Assembly: GCA_020744425.1 (NCBI GenBank)
Contig: JAGMUV010000006.1
Coordinates: 1,364,001 to 1,428,000 of the forward strand
Direction of reading: 5' to 3'
Origin: Dactylonectria macrodidyma
Taxonomy: Eukaryota; Ascomycota; Sordariomycetes; Hypocreales; Nectriaceae
Length of the DNA: 64,000 bases
Shown one piece after another: positions 54,837 through 64,000 of the stretch. Made by a program: the position numbers and the translations under genes. Under the pieces are notes generated by a model, which worked only from the letters and a program-made list of their open reading frames with translations, had not been told where the DNA came from and did no database searches. Every line of letters begins with the position of its first letter. Within the stretch, counting starts at the first letter, position 1.

Positions 54837-57684
54837 TTACTGCCTGTCGTCATTAGTTGGCCGATTTACACTTGCGCCAATTAGCCAGCCAACGCCAGAC
54901 ACCAAAGTCCCGGTGGCGGCTTCCCTCAATTGGTCCCTTTTCCTCATCCGTTGATGATCCTGGTCGTCTTTTTCGGTGCTCTGGGAGTGCGTTGTGCCTT
55001 GAGAAATCCCTTGTAAGGTAGATAATGCTGTAAAATTTCTTGATGCCACTCGAGCTGTAGCTCGTGAAAGGTCGAAAAGGGACATAGGGGACGCGTCTGC
55101 CTGTCGCGCAGCACCGCTGGCAGTCATGATCAGGGGTGGGTAGGACTTGACCGGATTGGGCCCCTCAAAGGCCCCTGGGATGTTGTGGACATCGCCAGCG
55201 GCATCCCAAGCATCCTCTTTGGCCGCCTCTTCCTTGATCGCAAATTCTAACTGCTCTTCACAACGGCGAAAGGTCTTAAGGACCTCCTGAAGTTGATTCG
55301 GAGGGGCGATGCGCAACGCCGTAGCGAGGCACTCAATCCGCTGTTCAAGGTGCCGAATTTCTGGATTCCCACTGGCAGTTCCCAGATGAGTGGGCTTCTG
55401 GGATGTCTCGGTGCGGGCAGACTTTCCGGCATCTAAAGCGGCCTTCCATGACCATGCATCATCACAACCCTCAGGAGCCGTGGAAGTTGATGTACCGAGG
55501 CGACTAACCACATAGGAGTATGCCGTCTCGAAATCATCTTCCTTAAGAGCTGCCTCAATGCACATTGCAACGATCCGTTTCTCCGTCAACAAGCGGTCCA
55601 CATCTTGCCCAGCCCCGGCTGTGAGTCGTTGTCCGTGTTGGTTAGATGTCGGCAGTCCAGCGCTGACCATGTTGTTCCCAAGCTCCAAGAACTCCTGGAG
55701 TCGTGTATACGCCTTGGCGTTCTGCTCCAAAACCTTTGCGATGATGGAGATGGGGTCAGAGTGTACTCTGAGCACAACTGGGCTGAATGGCTCGCCTTGC
55801 TTGAGCACGAGGCGATAGTCGCTGAGGGCGTGTGTTGCCTTGAGCAGTGCCTCGATTCGTTTCATACTTGGAAGTTCTTTTCCCACTGTCTTGGGGAACG
55901 CGTTGATTCTACCTCAAAGTAAGCAACAGTCATCAACTAACAGCCACGCAACTGACATTTCATTACATCTCTTGAGCCCTCCTCTTGACCGATTCGGATT
56001 AGAAGCATTATCGAATGCCCCCAGTGCGGAACTTTGTACAGTACTCTGGACTGCGCTTGCCGGGAGGGGCTGTGCTGGGGAATCCTCATACAAAGATCGT
56101 GCAAGAGTATAGCCTAACCACGGTCAGCGTTGGTCTTGAAACCCACATATTCAATATCAAATACGTACGTGAACAAGACAGTAGGGTTTTCAACATTTCA
56201 ATCTCAATATATTCTGTAGAGACGGTGCCAAAGATACCACGAATGGACCCCACAAAACTGGGGTTACCTGCTTGCCCCCAGTTGTGAAGCCAGAGTATTT
56301 CATTGCGCGCGCGAATCCAGTAGGCGTCATCTGATTTTGATGGATTGGCAGTCAGATTGCGTATCAACCTCGTAAGCTCGCCTCTTTGCTCGCTCGGGTC
56401 CTGTATGAAAGCGAGGTCGCCGGCTCTTTTCACGGTGCAAGGGACACCAGCGCGAGTCAGTAAGAAAGCACTTAAGACAAGCGCTATCAACAGGTTGTTT
56501 GAAGTAGAACTAGGGGTTGTCAAGGGGTTCGAGGCCTTCAGTAAATCATTCCTCATGTAAGTCGCCGTCTTAGCACCAAGAGCACCGTACTCGTCCGTAT
56601 CAATCTCGGGTATGGGAGACAAGACAGACGCCGCTGATTGGAGGGATTCGTCAAAATCTTGGTCCATGAGTGACGCGATCTTGCTGCAGATTTTGTATGC
56701 GCCTTCCAGAGCGTCTGCCGTAGCATCAGGGATCACGTATGCGGAAGCCAGAGCAGCTTGGGCATAGCTTGCGTCAAGATAGCGCTGTTGGGGCTCTTGA
56801 AACCACATGTTGACATCGTCAATCAGTTCAATGTACTCCGGGCCGTCCCACTGTTCAATGGTTTTCAGCGCGATTGTCCACGACCTGGACGCCTGGAGCA
56901 CAAGCCATTCAAGGGCCTGCTCCCAGCCAGGGCACGACATTGGTGTTGTAACATCGGGTTCACTTGGTGAGGCGTTGATGACAGATTGCTGTTTCCATCG
57001 GCTATCATTGTATAGCCATGGACCGATTAACCCGCTAAAGTCGCGACCAAGGAGACCATAACCATCCTCTAAAATTCCAGTCTCAGCTAATAGGTAATTA
57101 ATGGCAGTTCGGTCAGGAAGATTCTGGAATTCAAGGAGGGAATAGCGAGCTGGGCTTTGGGGGTAATATTGGTGATGTCTCCTCAATAGCGGCAAGACCG
57201 TGGAGACTAGCCAGGTTTGTATGGCTGGTGAATGTTGGAGAAATGGAGTGAGCAGATCTGGGAGTTGAGTAAGCATGCCGGCTTCCTCGTCCATCCTGTA
57301 GCCCCTGAGGAGCAAAAATGAGGTCAAGGCATCGGCCTCGTTGTCGATTACGCCATGTGGGCTATCCAACTGTATAAGTCGGAGCTTCTTGACTTTCTTG
57401 GAGGCTTGTTCGTCCGAGAGGGCATCGACGGCGGTGGTATCGAGGGAGCGGTCCGGCAGTGGCTGAATATCATCGGCGGCCAGAGCTTGCACATAGGGAA
57501 CGTATGCATCGGGCTTGATCGTCTCTGGTAAGTGAGTGAGGAGGATTCGAAGCGCAAGATCCTGGCGCAAGACGGCAGTATGCTGCGCCGTCAAAGCAAA
57601 CAAGCTGTCGATATCGGCTTGCGTCGCAAGGTGTACAGCCAACAGGACCACTTTGGCAGGGCCTAGTGGTGGAGGGGAGGCCAT
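54837..57684 (-). CDS. sec39: Sec39 domain protein (Dsl1 tethering complex)
   Basis: Three exons (57684-56169, 56113-55957, 55908-54837) give 914 residues. Sec39 is part of the Dsl1/NRZ tether at the ER that captures Golgi-derived COPI vesicles; the animal relative is NBAS. The whole protein is alpha-solenoid. Seen: VVLLAVHLATQADIDSLFAL, FLLLRGYRMDEEAGMLTQLP, NYLLAETGILEDGYGLLGRD, SCPGWEQALEWLVLQASRSW, and after the splices LARSLYEDSPAQPLP, IINAFPKTVGKELPSMKRIE, SDPISIIAKVLEQNAKAYTR, MCIEAALKEDDFETAYSYVV. All are typical of the Sec39 family in Pezizomycotina. Introns are 55 and 48 bp (GTACGT and GTCAGT donors). The second acceptor must be GTAG at 55909-55912, because the upstream TTTGAG choice would create a stop. 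Confidence 0.92.
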
Positions 57685-58337
57685 TGTGGGAGCTTCCTGG
57701 AGAGCTTGTCGACTAGGATGGATTTCTGGACCTCGGCCGATTGCGTGTCGTGTTGTCAGGAAGCCTTGCTGTTGCAGTCGTGGCTCAGAGTAGTCGATTC
57801 TGCAAGCGAGGTTTCGCCATGCGGAAGAGGGTCGACTAGCAGAGGCCAGCTCGTCAATCTAGTACGTTGATAGGTAGGTCAGATCGATACGTCGTGAGAG
57901 CTTCTTGGAATCTGCCACATAGGTAGGTACTAATTATGACCCACTACCCATGGAGGTCCTATACGTACTACGTACTACAGGTGGGAGCCGACATGGGGCA
58001 GAGAAACACCCTCCACGGGCAAGGTACCATGCGCATATGGGGGAAATGCACCTACCGCAGTTATGGTTCTGACGGAACGGATGGGGCCAGTGCCTAACAA
58101 TGAGACAAGCTATCAAACCATCTAGTCTGCGCCACAGTTGTACCCCAGTTAGTGGAAGCTCACCCGTCTATCCCAGCCAATACCTGCCCAGCGATTTGCT
58201 ACTTGGCTCACGTACGGGTCAACTCAGCCATCCCATCGCCAATTCAAACGTCAGTCGGACCCGCGCAACGCAACAAGCGACAGAGCGTACACCTTCTCGA
58301 CCAGCTAAACGCCTCGACACACTCCAATTGGCTCGAT
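57685..58337. other. Divergent promoter region, SEC39 / NDUFS5-like
   Basis: 650 bp between divergent genes, with TAGGTAGGT and TACGTACTACGTACTAC elements near 57870-57980. No gene seen. Confidence 0.5.
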
Positions 58338-58793
58338 ATGGCGTCGGGATACGGCATGCATGGCGGTGAGTTCAACGACATATCCTCATTGGGGGTCACA
58401 AATTGACAAAAGCACCTCGGTTCCCAGGCCCTGGCCGGTGCTTTCCCTTCTGGCAGGAGGTCATGGCCTGCTACGTCGTCAACACCTCGGCCGAGGATGA
58501 CTCGGGCAAGAAAAAGTGCTCTCCTGTCCTCGAAGACTACTACGAGTGCTTGCACCACAAGAAAGAGGTGCGTTCTGACGGCTCCAAGTAGCCCTTGCGA
58601 AGTGTTGCATGGCAGCAAGTTGGGCTCAGCACTGACAATCACACAGCACGCGAGAGCCCTAGCAATCCAAGCCGCGTGGGCCAGAGCCGAAACCTCGACG
58701 GCACGAGATAACGCGCCAAGCGCGAAACAAATACGGAACCTAGGGCTTCTAGACAAGGAGGAGGACACCAAGAAGGTGTTGGGGCAGAGCTAG
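58338..58793 (+). CDS. Mitochondrial complex I subunit, NDUFS5 type
   Basis: Three exons (58338-58365, 58428-58567, 58647-58793) give 104 residues. This is an accessory subunit on the intermembrane-space side of NADH:ubiquinone oxidoreductase. Seen: MASGYGMHGGPGRCFPFWQE followed by VMACYVVNTSAEDDSGKKKC and SPVLEDYYECLHHKKE. The four cysteines form twin C-x9-C motifs (CFPFWQEVMAC and CSPVLEDYYEC), the signature of proteins imported by the Mia40 oxidative pathway. The last exon gives a basic helix (HARALAIQAAWARAE) and IRNLGLLDKEED. The first exon is only 28 nt; introns are 62 and 79 bp with GTGAGT and GTGCGT donors. Length fits the family. Confidence 0.93.
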
Positions 58794-59566
58794 ACGACGG
58801 GTATATTGGCGAGCACGAGGAAGGAAGCCCCCGACGATGTATGCATTTGTTCCACCAGCCTCAACTGTATATGACAAAGGAATAAACATCCGTTGATTGT
58901 GGTCTCATGTTACTTGCTCCGTCTCTGGCACCTTGTGCTTTCGCGAATTACATCGCAAATCAAGCATCCGGAAAGAACTTTTGCGTGCAGATGCGTGTGC
59001 ACGAAGCGGGAGAGATTGATGGCCAGGGATGACTTGGTCACCCAGACATCAGCTGCGAAAACGTTTCTGATATTGTAAACCGTAATGTCTCTTGGCTCAC
59101 GATATAGGTGATGTTGATCAATATCTAGCTTTCCTGCCTGGTCCCTACCTACCTAGGTAAATAAGGTGGTCTTGGTGGCTGGGCCTGTCAGCCAGCTGTG
59201 AACGGCTGCCCAGTGTGGCCACGGAGAACACGCGGCTCCTACTGAGTTGCCTAACAATTGCTCACCAAGCAATTAAGCACAGATGCCGGGAACTTTCAAC
59301 TGCGACAGTGGAACGATCTCAACTCTGGACTCTGCCATTACCAACGACCAACCCACAGAACTTCGATATCGTGAATGAAGGCCAACTCTCCATCTTGCAC
59401 AGTTTTGTCATCCTTGCTTACCCGTCAGTCTGTACTCCAGCCGAGGGTCCTTTGTTGACGTCTACCAACTCACCACTTCAATCTTCTCCACACCTTTTGC
59501 TAGGATCGATCCCCATAGTTCTCAGTAAACCTGATAACAGCGGTTGTTTCGCAGCCTCCGCTCGAA
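58794..59566. other. Intergenic, NDUFS5-like / unknown gene
   Basis: 770 bp in tandem orientation with a CCTACCTACCTAGGTAA element at 59144-59160. No gene recognised. Confidence 0.45.
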
Positions 59567-60619
59567 ATGCCTCATCTTCGGGGAGTCGACGTCTCCATTG
59601 TTACACACCCTAGTGGCAAGAAGCTCCCCGAGTTTCCTCATTCTCCGGCACCATCAGTGCGCATCCTCCCGCAGACTACCTGTACATCTGGCTCCTACGA
59701 GTCTGAGCTGGCCTCACATGTAGATTCACCCAGCAATCACCAAGCTAACTCACTGGTTTCTGTCTACATCCCATCCGCGCCAGGTACGAACTCTTCGGTC
59801 TTCCCCTCTCCCTTCATCGTTTCTGAAATTCGAAACTGCAGGCTCTCAGTTCAGGATCCACTACTCCGTCAATTGCATGTTTCCAGAGCCCCCGTGCTAC
59901 GTCTATTTCAAGATCTTCTTGAATGGAAGAAACATCACAAGTTGGGGGGTCGACCCGGTCGTGCAGGCTTCCGGTTCGGTCACTCGGGCTCTTTTCGAGC
60001 CAGATGATCGCTGGCACTACGAAGATGACGGAGTCATACACAGGAGACAGGGTATTGAGGCCCGCTGCTTATACTTCCTGCCAGCTTCAAGCGGTACTTC
60101 CGTAGCTGACGATGGGGGACTCATTGAGGTCCAGGTGTTTCGATCCAAGGGCCGCAAACGAAGGGTACCCTTATTAGCACAGCATCGGGGCCGAGAATCT
60201 TATGGCATAGTGTAAGTCGTTTTCTTCTTAGCCTCTTTGAGACGGCTTCTGTTAACATTTATGGCAGCTCGCCATCCGGGGGCCTCCTAGATAGCCCAGA
60301 AGATGCCTACTACTACAGTTGGCACTTGATCGACCCTAAGGAATGCCCATTTGCTTCATTCCGTTTCCACTACCGGTCATGGAGAAATCTTCAGCAATTG
60401 AGTCTCGTCCCGGCTCTTGCAATTCCCGAGCAACCGGACGCCGATAAGATCCTTCTCGAGCCACGGAACGGCGCCTCGCTATCCTCTCATGACATATACA
60501 GAGGCTGCAGTGTCTCGGCCCTTGCCGTGGAGGGCAATACGTGGCGAGAATCCCCCCCAGAAAACCTGATTGAGGGACTATTGGATTCTCTACCGTTATT
60601 AGCTCCAATGGACCAGTAA
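59567..60619 (+). CDS. Fungal protein of unknown function, DUF7918-like
   Basis: Three exons (59567-59783, 59842-60211, 60268-60619) give 312 residues. The start, MPHLRGVDVSIVTHPSGKKL, and VSVYIPSAPGSQFRIHYSVN across the first splice resemble the beta-sandwich opening of a large group of basidiomycete and ascomycete proteins (DUF7918-like; from memory, not searched). YVYFKIFLNGRNITSWGVDP follows. GLIEVQVFRSKGRKRRVPLL, then SWHLIDPKECPFASFRFHYR and SWRNLQQLSLVP, complete the pattern. No catalytic motif is visible. Introns of 58 and 56 bp have GTACGA and GTAAGT donors and both restore good sequence. The role is unknown; the fold might mediate protein or carbohydrate contact. Confidence 0.75.
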
Positions 60620-61793
60620 TCATGGGAAACGAAGACGATACCGCAGTCTCTGGCTCATTCATGTGCGCACCTTCCTCTTCCTCGAACTCACAAGCTAGCC
60701 CCAAGTCCAAGCGAATCGTGCGAGTCCCTCACACCTTCAATCGCCCACTCTCTGCGCCCTTGCATCGTGAAGGCAGAGGAAGCCAAGCTTAAACGGCCGC
60801 TCAGGCACCAACTCGGTCCAACTCACGAAAAGGATGGGTGTCTTCAATCTCGAAAGCACAACACCAGCCCCAATCAAGTGATTACTCCTCGTCGCCCTGC
60901 GCAACGCGTTTCTGGCCTCTAGGTAATGGCATGTCAGATGGGGAACGGGCAGTCGATATGCCGCAACCACAAGAGTCATCGCTGGTCACTGGCACGCGAA
61001 AAGGGCATGAGTGTCAAACACGTGATAAAGCGCGCCTTGGGCGAGGACCGAGATACATTAGCAAATAGCAAACCGGGATCCCCGTGGTTGCTTGTGCCAT
61101 TTCGAGTGCACAGAATGCCCGACGCAAGTAGCAGGTTCTTGGTTACCGAGCTAGTACGGCGCCTTTGCTTAGCAGGCAGGATTCAAGCGATGCATATCGA
61201 ACACCGCTCGACTCGTTTTACGGAGAACTTAGACTTGTCTTGTTTAATTAGACAGCGGTACTCCCGTGTGTCTACGTATCTTAGTCCACTGTTATAATAT
61301 TGGTTCTCATGAGACCTCAACACCAAGTTTTGTTGTGGTCAAGACGTGTAGACATCTTTTTTGTCGCCTCTCCACCACCAACGTCAACAGCTCTTTTACT
61401 TCATGGAAGTGAGATGATAATTGAGCATGCAGACGATCTCTGGTACCTTTGAGATCCAACATCAGCAAAGTAAGAAGGCTCGTCGCGGTCACCTGGTTGG
61501 ATGAGATGCAGCAATAGAGTGCCTTTGGCATCGAATGCGCGCCTACCATCATCAAGTCGGGGGTCATGTTGCCAACACGATTGCTCTCAGTGACGTTTTG
61601 TTTGTGGTGTGGCCGGCTGCTGGCAATTGGCAGGCAGTCACTGTACACCGGCCTACCTTGCTATCCTCTGCCTGCCTAAGTACAGTACCTAGTCGCAGCA
61701 TGAGCGATCAAACCCTATGACAACTTTGACATCTTCAGCGTCGAATTCTCAGACATCATCTCGTCAGGCTTTCCCGCCCGAACCAAAAATATC
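60620..61793. other. Intergenic between two unknown genes
   Basis: 1.17 kb. A 123-codon ATG frame at 60926-61297 (MACQMGNGQSICRNH...) has no recognisable family and I do not call it. Nothing else seen. Confidence 0.45.
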
Positions 61794-63153
61794 ATGACTG
61801 ACCCTGGCTGGCTCCGCTTTCTGGGCGGCAATCGAAGTCGCAATTCTAGGACTCTCACTTCGCCTCGCTCGGAGCCTGTTCTTCGCTTGCCTCATCATAC
61901 CAACCAAGTCGTCGATGAAGCTCATGCCCACCACCGTAAGGCCATCTCAAGGCTTTCAAGCTGGCATGGCCTTATGAGACCCACCTCTATGCCTACAGGA
62001 GTGGACGATGATCAAGCTAACAATGTCGTTGGAGAAGAGAAAATGGCCTGGCATAATCCGTCTATCGACCAGGTTGTGGATGCTTTGCGTGTCGCCATGA
62101 TGACAAAATCAGTACTCGATCCATTATCCAACACTTATCATTCACACATTATGCGTCTTATTGAGGGGTACAGCCTCGTCCAAGAAAATTTCAAGGTGGT
62201 TCAACAGGAGCTGGTATCCATGGAAGTCCTGCGCCAGGAGGAGCTGGAGGCCTACAGAGCGAAGCAGGAAGACTGGATGATTCGAGAAGCGAGGTACAAA
62301 GCCGAGATCAAACGGCTAGAGTTGGTCATTCATCAGACATCGGATAATGGCCTCGAAGCCGTCGCGTTGGCCAGATCTGGGAGTCTCCTTAGGCCTATGA
62401 AGCACACATTCACAAAGCTAGAAGGTAAATACACAATCGATAATAAGTCTAAGGCCGTATCGATGCGGTAAGCGAGGCATTCATTTATCGTCGCCTCTTC
62501 CACGTGATTACAAGTTGATCACGAGCACAGGGTCCGACAACGAAGGCAGCCGCTATGACATAACGGAGAAATCGAGCGGCTCACTGCTCGAGCACCACAA
62601 CTTCATCCGTATCAGTCCCTGTCCAATCTATTTCTACTAGAAACTAATCACCACATGCACAGTTTCACGGCCTCGCAAGGTAGATGTCAACAGCGACGTC
62701 AGACTAAGTCGGCGCTTGAGATCACAGGAGAACGCCCACACCCAGGGTCAGAACCGGGCTCGTGGGAGGGGGAAACGGCCAGATATCCGTACCAAGGCAT
62801 GTCAGGACACGTCAGGTTCCGGTTCTTCTGGCGCTGGATGCATATCCCTACATGGGGATGTTGAAAGCAACAACGAAGCAGACAACGCGCGTCCATCTCC
62901 AGATGGCAGAGTCTGTCCTCAGCTACCCTATCGTTCAGCAAGTCAAAGGTTTGGACCGGAGGAGAAGGCATCGCGTACTCGCCATCGCCGTGAATTCTCA
63001 TTCGCGCCAGGTGACGACATGTCGACTATTCCAAGCCTTTCTACAGCCAACACAACCCCGAGAGATCTTGATAATTTTGTTGAGACACGAGCAACGTTCA
63101 GTCGGAGTCATGGGCGGGTATGGGGGGACGGCCGTCGGAGGGGGGACTGGTGA
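61794..63153 (+). CDS. Uncharacterised coiled-coil protein
   Basis: Three exons (61794-62424, 62531-62608, 62663-63153) give about 399 residues. Exon 1 has a Ser/Arg-rich start (MTDPGWLRFLGGNRSRNSRT), a conserved-looking helical middle (HHRKAISRLSSWHGLMRPTS, DQVVDALRVAMMTKSVLDPL) and a coiled coil (GYSLVQENFKVVQQELVSME, ELEAYRAKQEDWMIREARYK). Exon 2 reads GSDNEGSRYDITEKSSGSLL. Exon 3 is disordered with a motif-like segment (RREFSFAPGDDMSTIPSLST). Joins were chosen by frame continuity: GTAAAT..CAG for intron 1 and GTATCA..CAG for intron 2. If unspliced, the protein would stop at 62471 (225 residues). I do not recognise the family; cytoskeletal or polarity scaffolds have similar architecture, but that is only a resemblance. 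Confidence 0.6.
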
Positions 63154-64000
63154 CTGAGGACAACGCGGGAGCTAACAGCCCGTTGGCGGCGAATGAACAG
63201 CAGGGCGGAATCATCAGTGACCGATGGGTGTGAGGCAATATTCACGGAACCTTGCATTGAATTCAAGGTGTATCTAGAGCCTAGGTGACGGGTGGATCGA
63301 GAGAGACTCGTCGATGAGGTGATGGAATGAGTAAGTTTTTTCACAAGCTTATCGCCCCCAAAGTCTGATGAATCTAGGCCGAAAAGTTCCCATCTAGCGA
63401 GGCGTGCCCGACTTGTTCCAGACACAATTCATTAGGGGTCATCCCGGCCAGACAGACGAGGATTGGCAGTATGTTATCTAGGGTATCTTAAGGTGGCAGG
63501 TCGGCAAGCTTACTTCGGCGGTTGATGGAGGCGCCGACGGAACAAGCATGGTTGGACTGCCCTCCCGGAGAGGGGGTGTCCAGTTTGAGGTGTGTATGTG
63601 GCACGGGATCTAGTTTCGATGCAGGAGTTTGGCAGCGGTTGCTTGCCTAGAGAGCGTAACAAACGACAGTATCGAACTCTAGTAGTCGAGACAAAACGTC
63701 GCGATTAAAGTTAGGTTGAGGCGACACGAGCGGGGCGCATGGTCGACTCGCAGGTTGGAATGCAATCCGAAATGTATCATGGTTGCATTGCTTAGGTCGA
63801 GTCCAAATGGGGAGGAATGTGACCGAGACTATCAGCACAAGGTTGGATGACGATCGAACTTGCGATATGTCCACCCTGATAACTGTATTCGGCTACCCTG
63901 CAGCACAATTAGGCACTTTGTTAGAACAGGGTAGGGCAAGACGAAATGTTCATTTGGTCTTCGAGCAACAAATTGCGGAGACGTCCCTGGCTGCTTACCT
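63154..64000. other. Window end, no gene recognised
   Basis: About 850 bp after the coiled-coil gene. Frames on both strands are short and lack family resemblance. A gene could begin beyond the window. Confidence 0.45.

Noticed and set aside
60926..61297. 123-codon ATG frame (MACQMGNGQSICRNH...)
   Set aside because: No family, no conserved-looking segment and no splice partners; could be real but nothing in the sequence supports it.
1..64000. tRNA, rRNA, CRISPR, transposon searches by eye
   Set aside because: B-box-like GGTTCGA strings were checked (for example near 38140, 43975 and 56528) and none had a matching A-box. No transposase, reverse transcriptase, long terminal repeats or spaced repeat array were seen.

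Overview
The window is nuclear DNA from a filamentous ascomycete (Pezizomycotina). The class is probably Sordariomycetes, and Hypocreales is my best guess, but that is inference from gene content and style, not a database match. The evidence is about two dozen eukaryotic genes with short introns (50-130 bp; GT..AG, CTAAC/CTGAC-like branch sites), no operons, moderate G+C, wide intergenic gaps, a Zn2Cys6 transcription factor, and fungal versions of core eukaryotic proteins. All exon joins below were read by eye from reading frame, splice signals and family similarity. No transcript data were available.

Layout. 1-3.3 kb: the 3' end of AP-1 gamma-adaptin, an OXNAD1-like NAD-binding oxidoreductase, and an NCBP3-like cap-binding protein. 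4.2-8.3 kb: a small accessory-looking unit, a beta-lactamase-fold serine hydrolase with a Zn2Cys6 regulator upstream of it on the same strand. 8.3-15 kb: gene-poor, holding one degraded ORF, one uncharacterised Cys-rich coiled-coil protein and several simple or tandem repeats. 15-30.5 kb: an uncharacterised basic protein, SRP72, a large Sec7-PH Arf GEF, the pseudo-carboxypeptidase Ecm14, an MGST3-type MAPEG protein and the family X DNA polymerase Pol4. 31-43.7 kb: TFIIE alpha, cohesin Smc1, glycerophosphocholine acyltransferase Gpc1 and the APC/C activator Cdh1. 46.7-64 kb: an unknown conserved protein, the NatB catalytic subunit Naa20/Nat3, a short-chain dehydrogenase, a Tra2-like RRM protein, Sec39, a complex I NDUFS5-type subunit and two fungal proteins of unknown function.

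Most genes are housekeeping. Membrane traffic is represented by AP-1 gamma, SRP72, the Arf GEF and Sec39. Nuclear information processing and the cell cycle are represented by NCBP3, TFIIE alpha, Tra2-like, Pol4, Smc1 and Cdh1. I saw no CRISPR array, rRNA, convincing tRNA or intact transposon. I did not find a clear new multi-gene system. The best leads are the hydrolase/regulator pair, the repeated K/R-E-L-F motif in the NCBP3-like protein, the uncharacterised proteins at 10.6-12.1 kb and 61.8-63.2 kb, frame-preserving splice choices in smc1 and the 61.8-kb gene, and a dispersed palindromic TACCTAGGTA-type motif in intergenic DNA.
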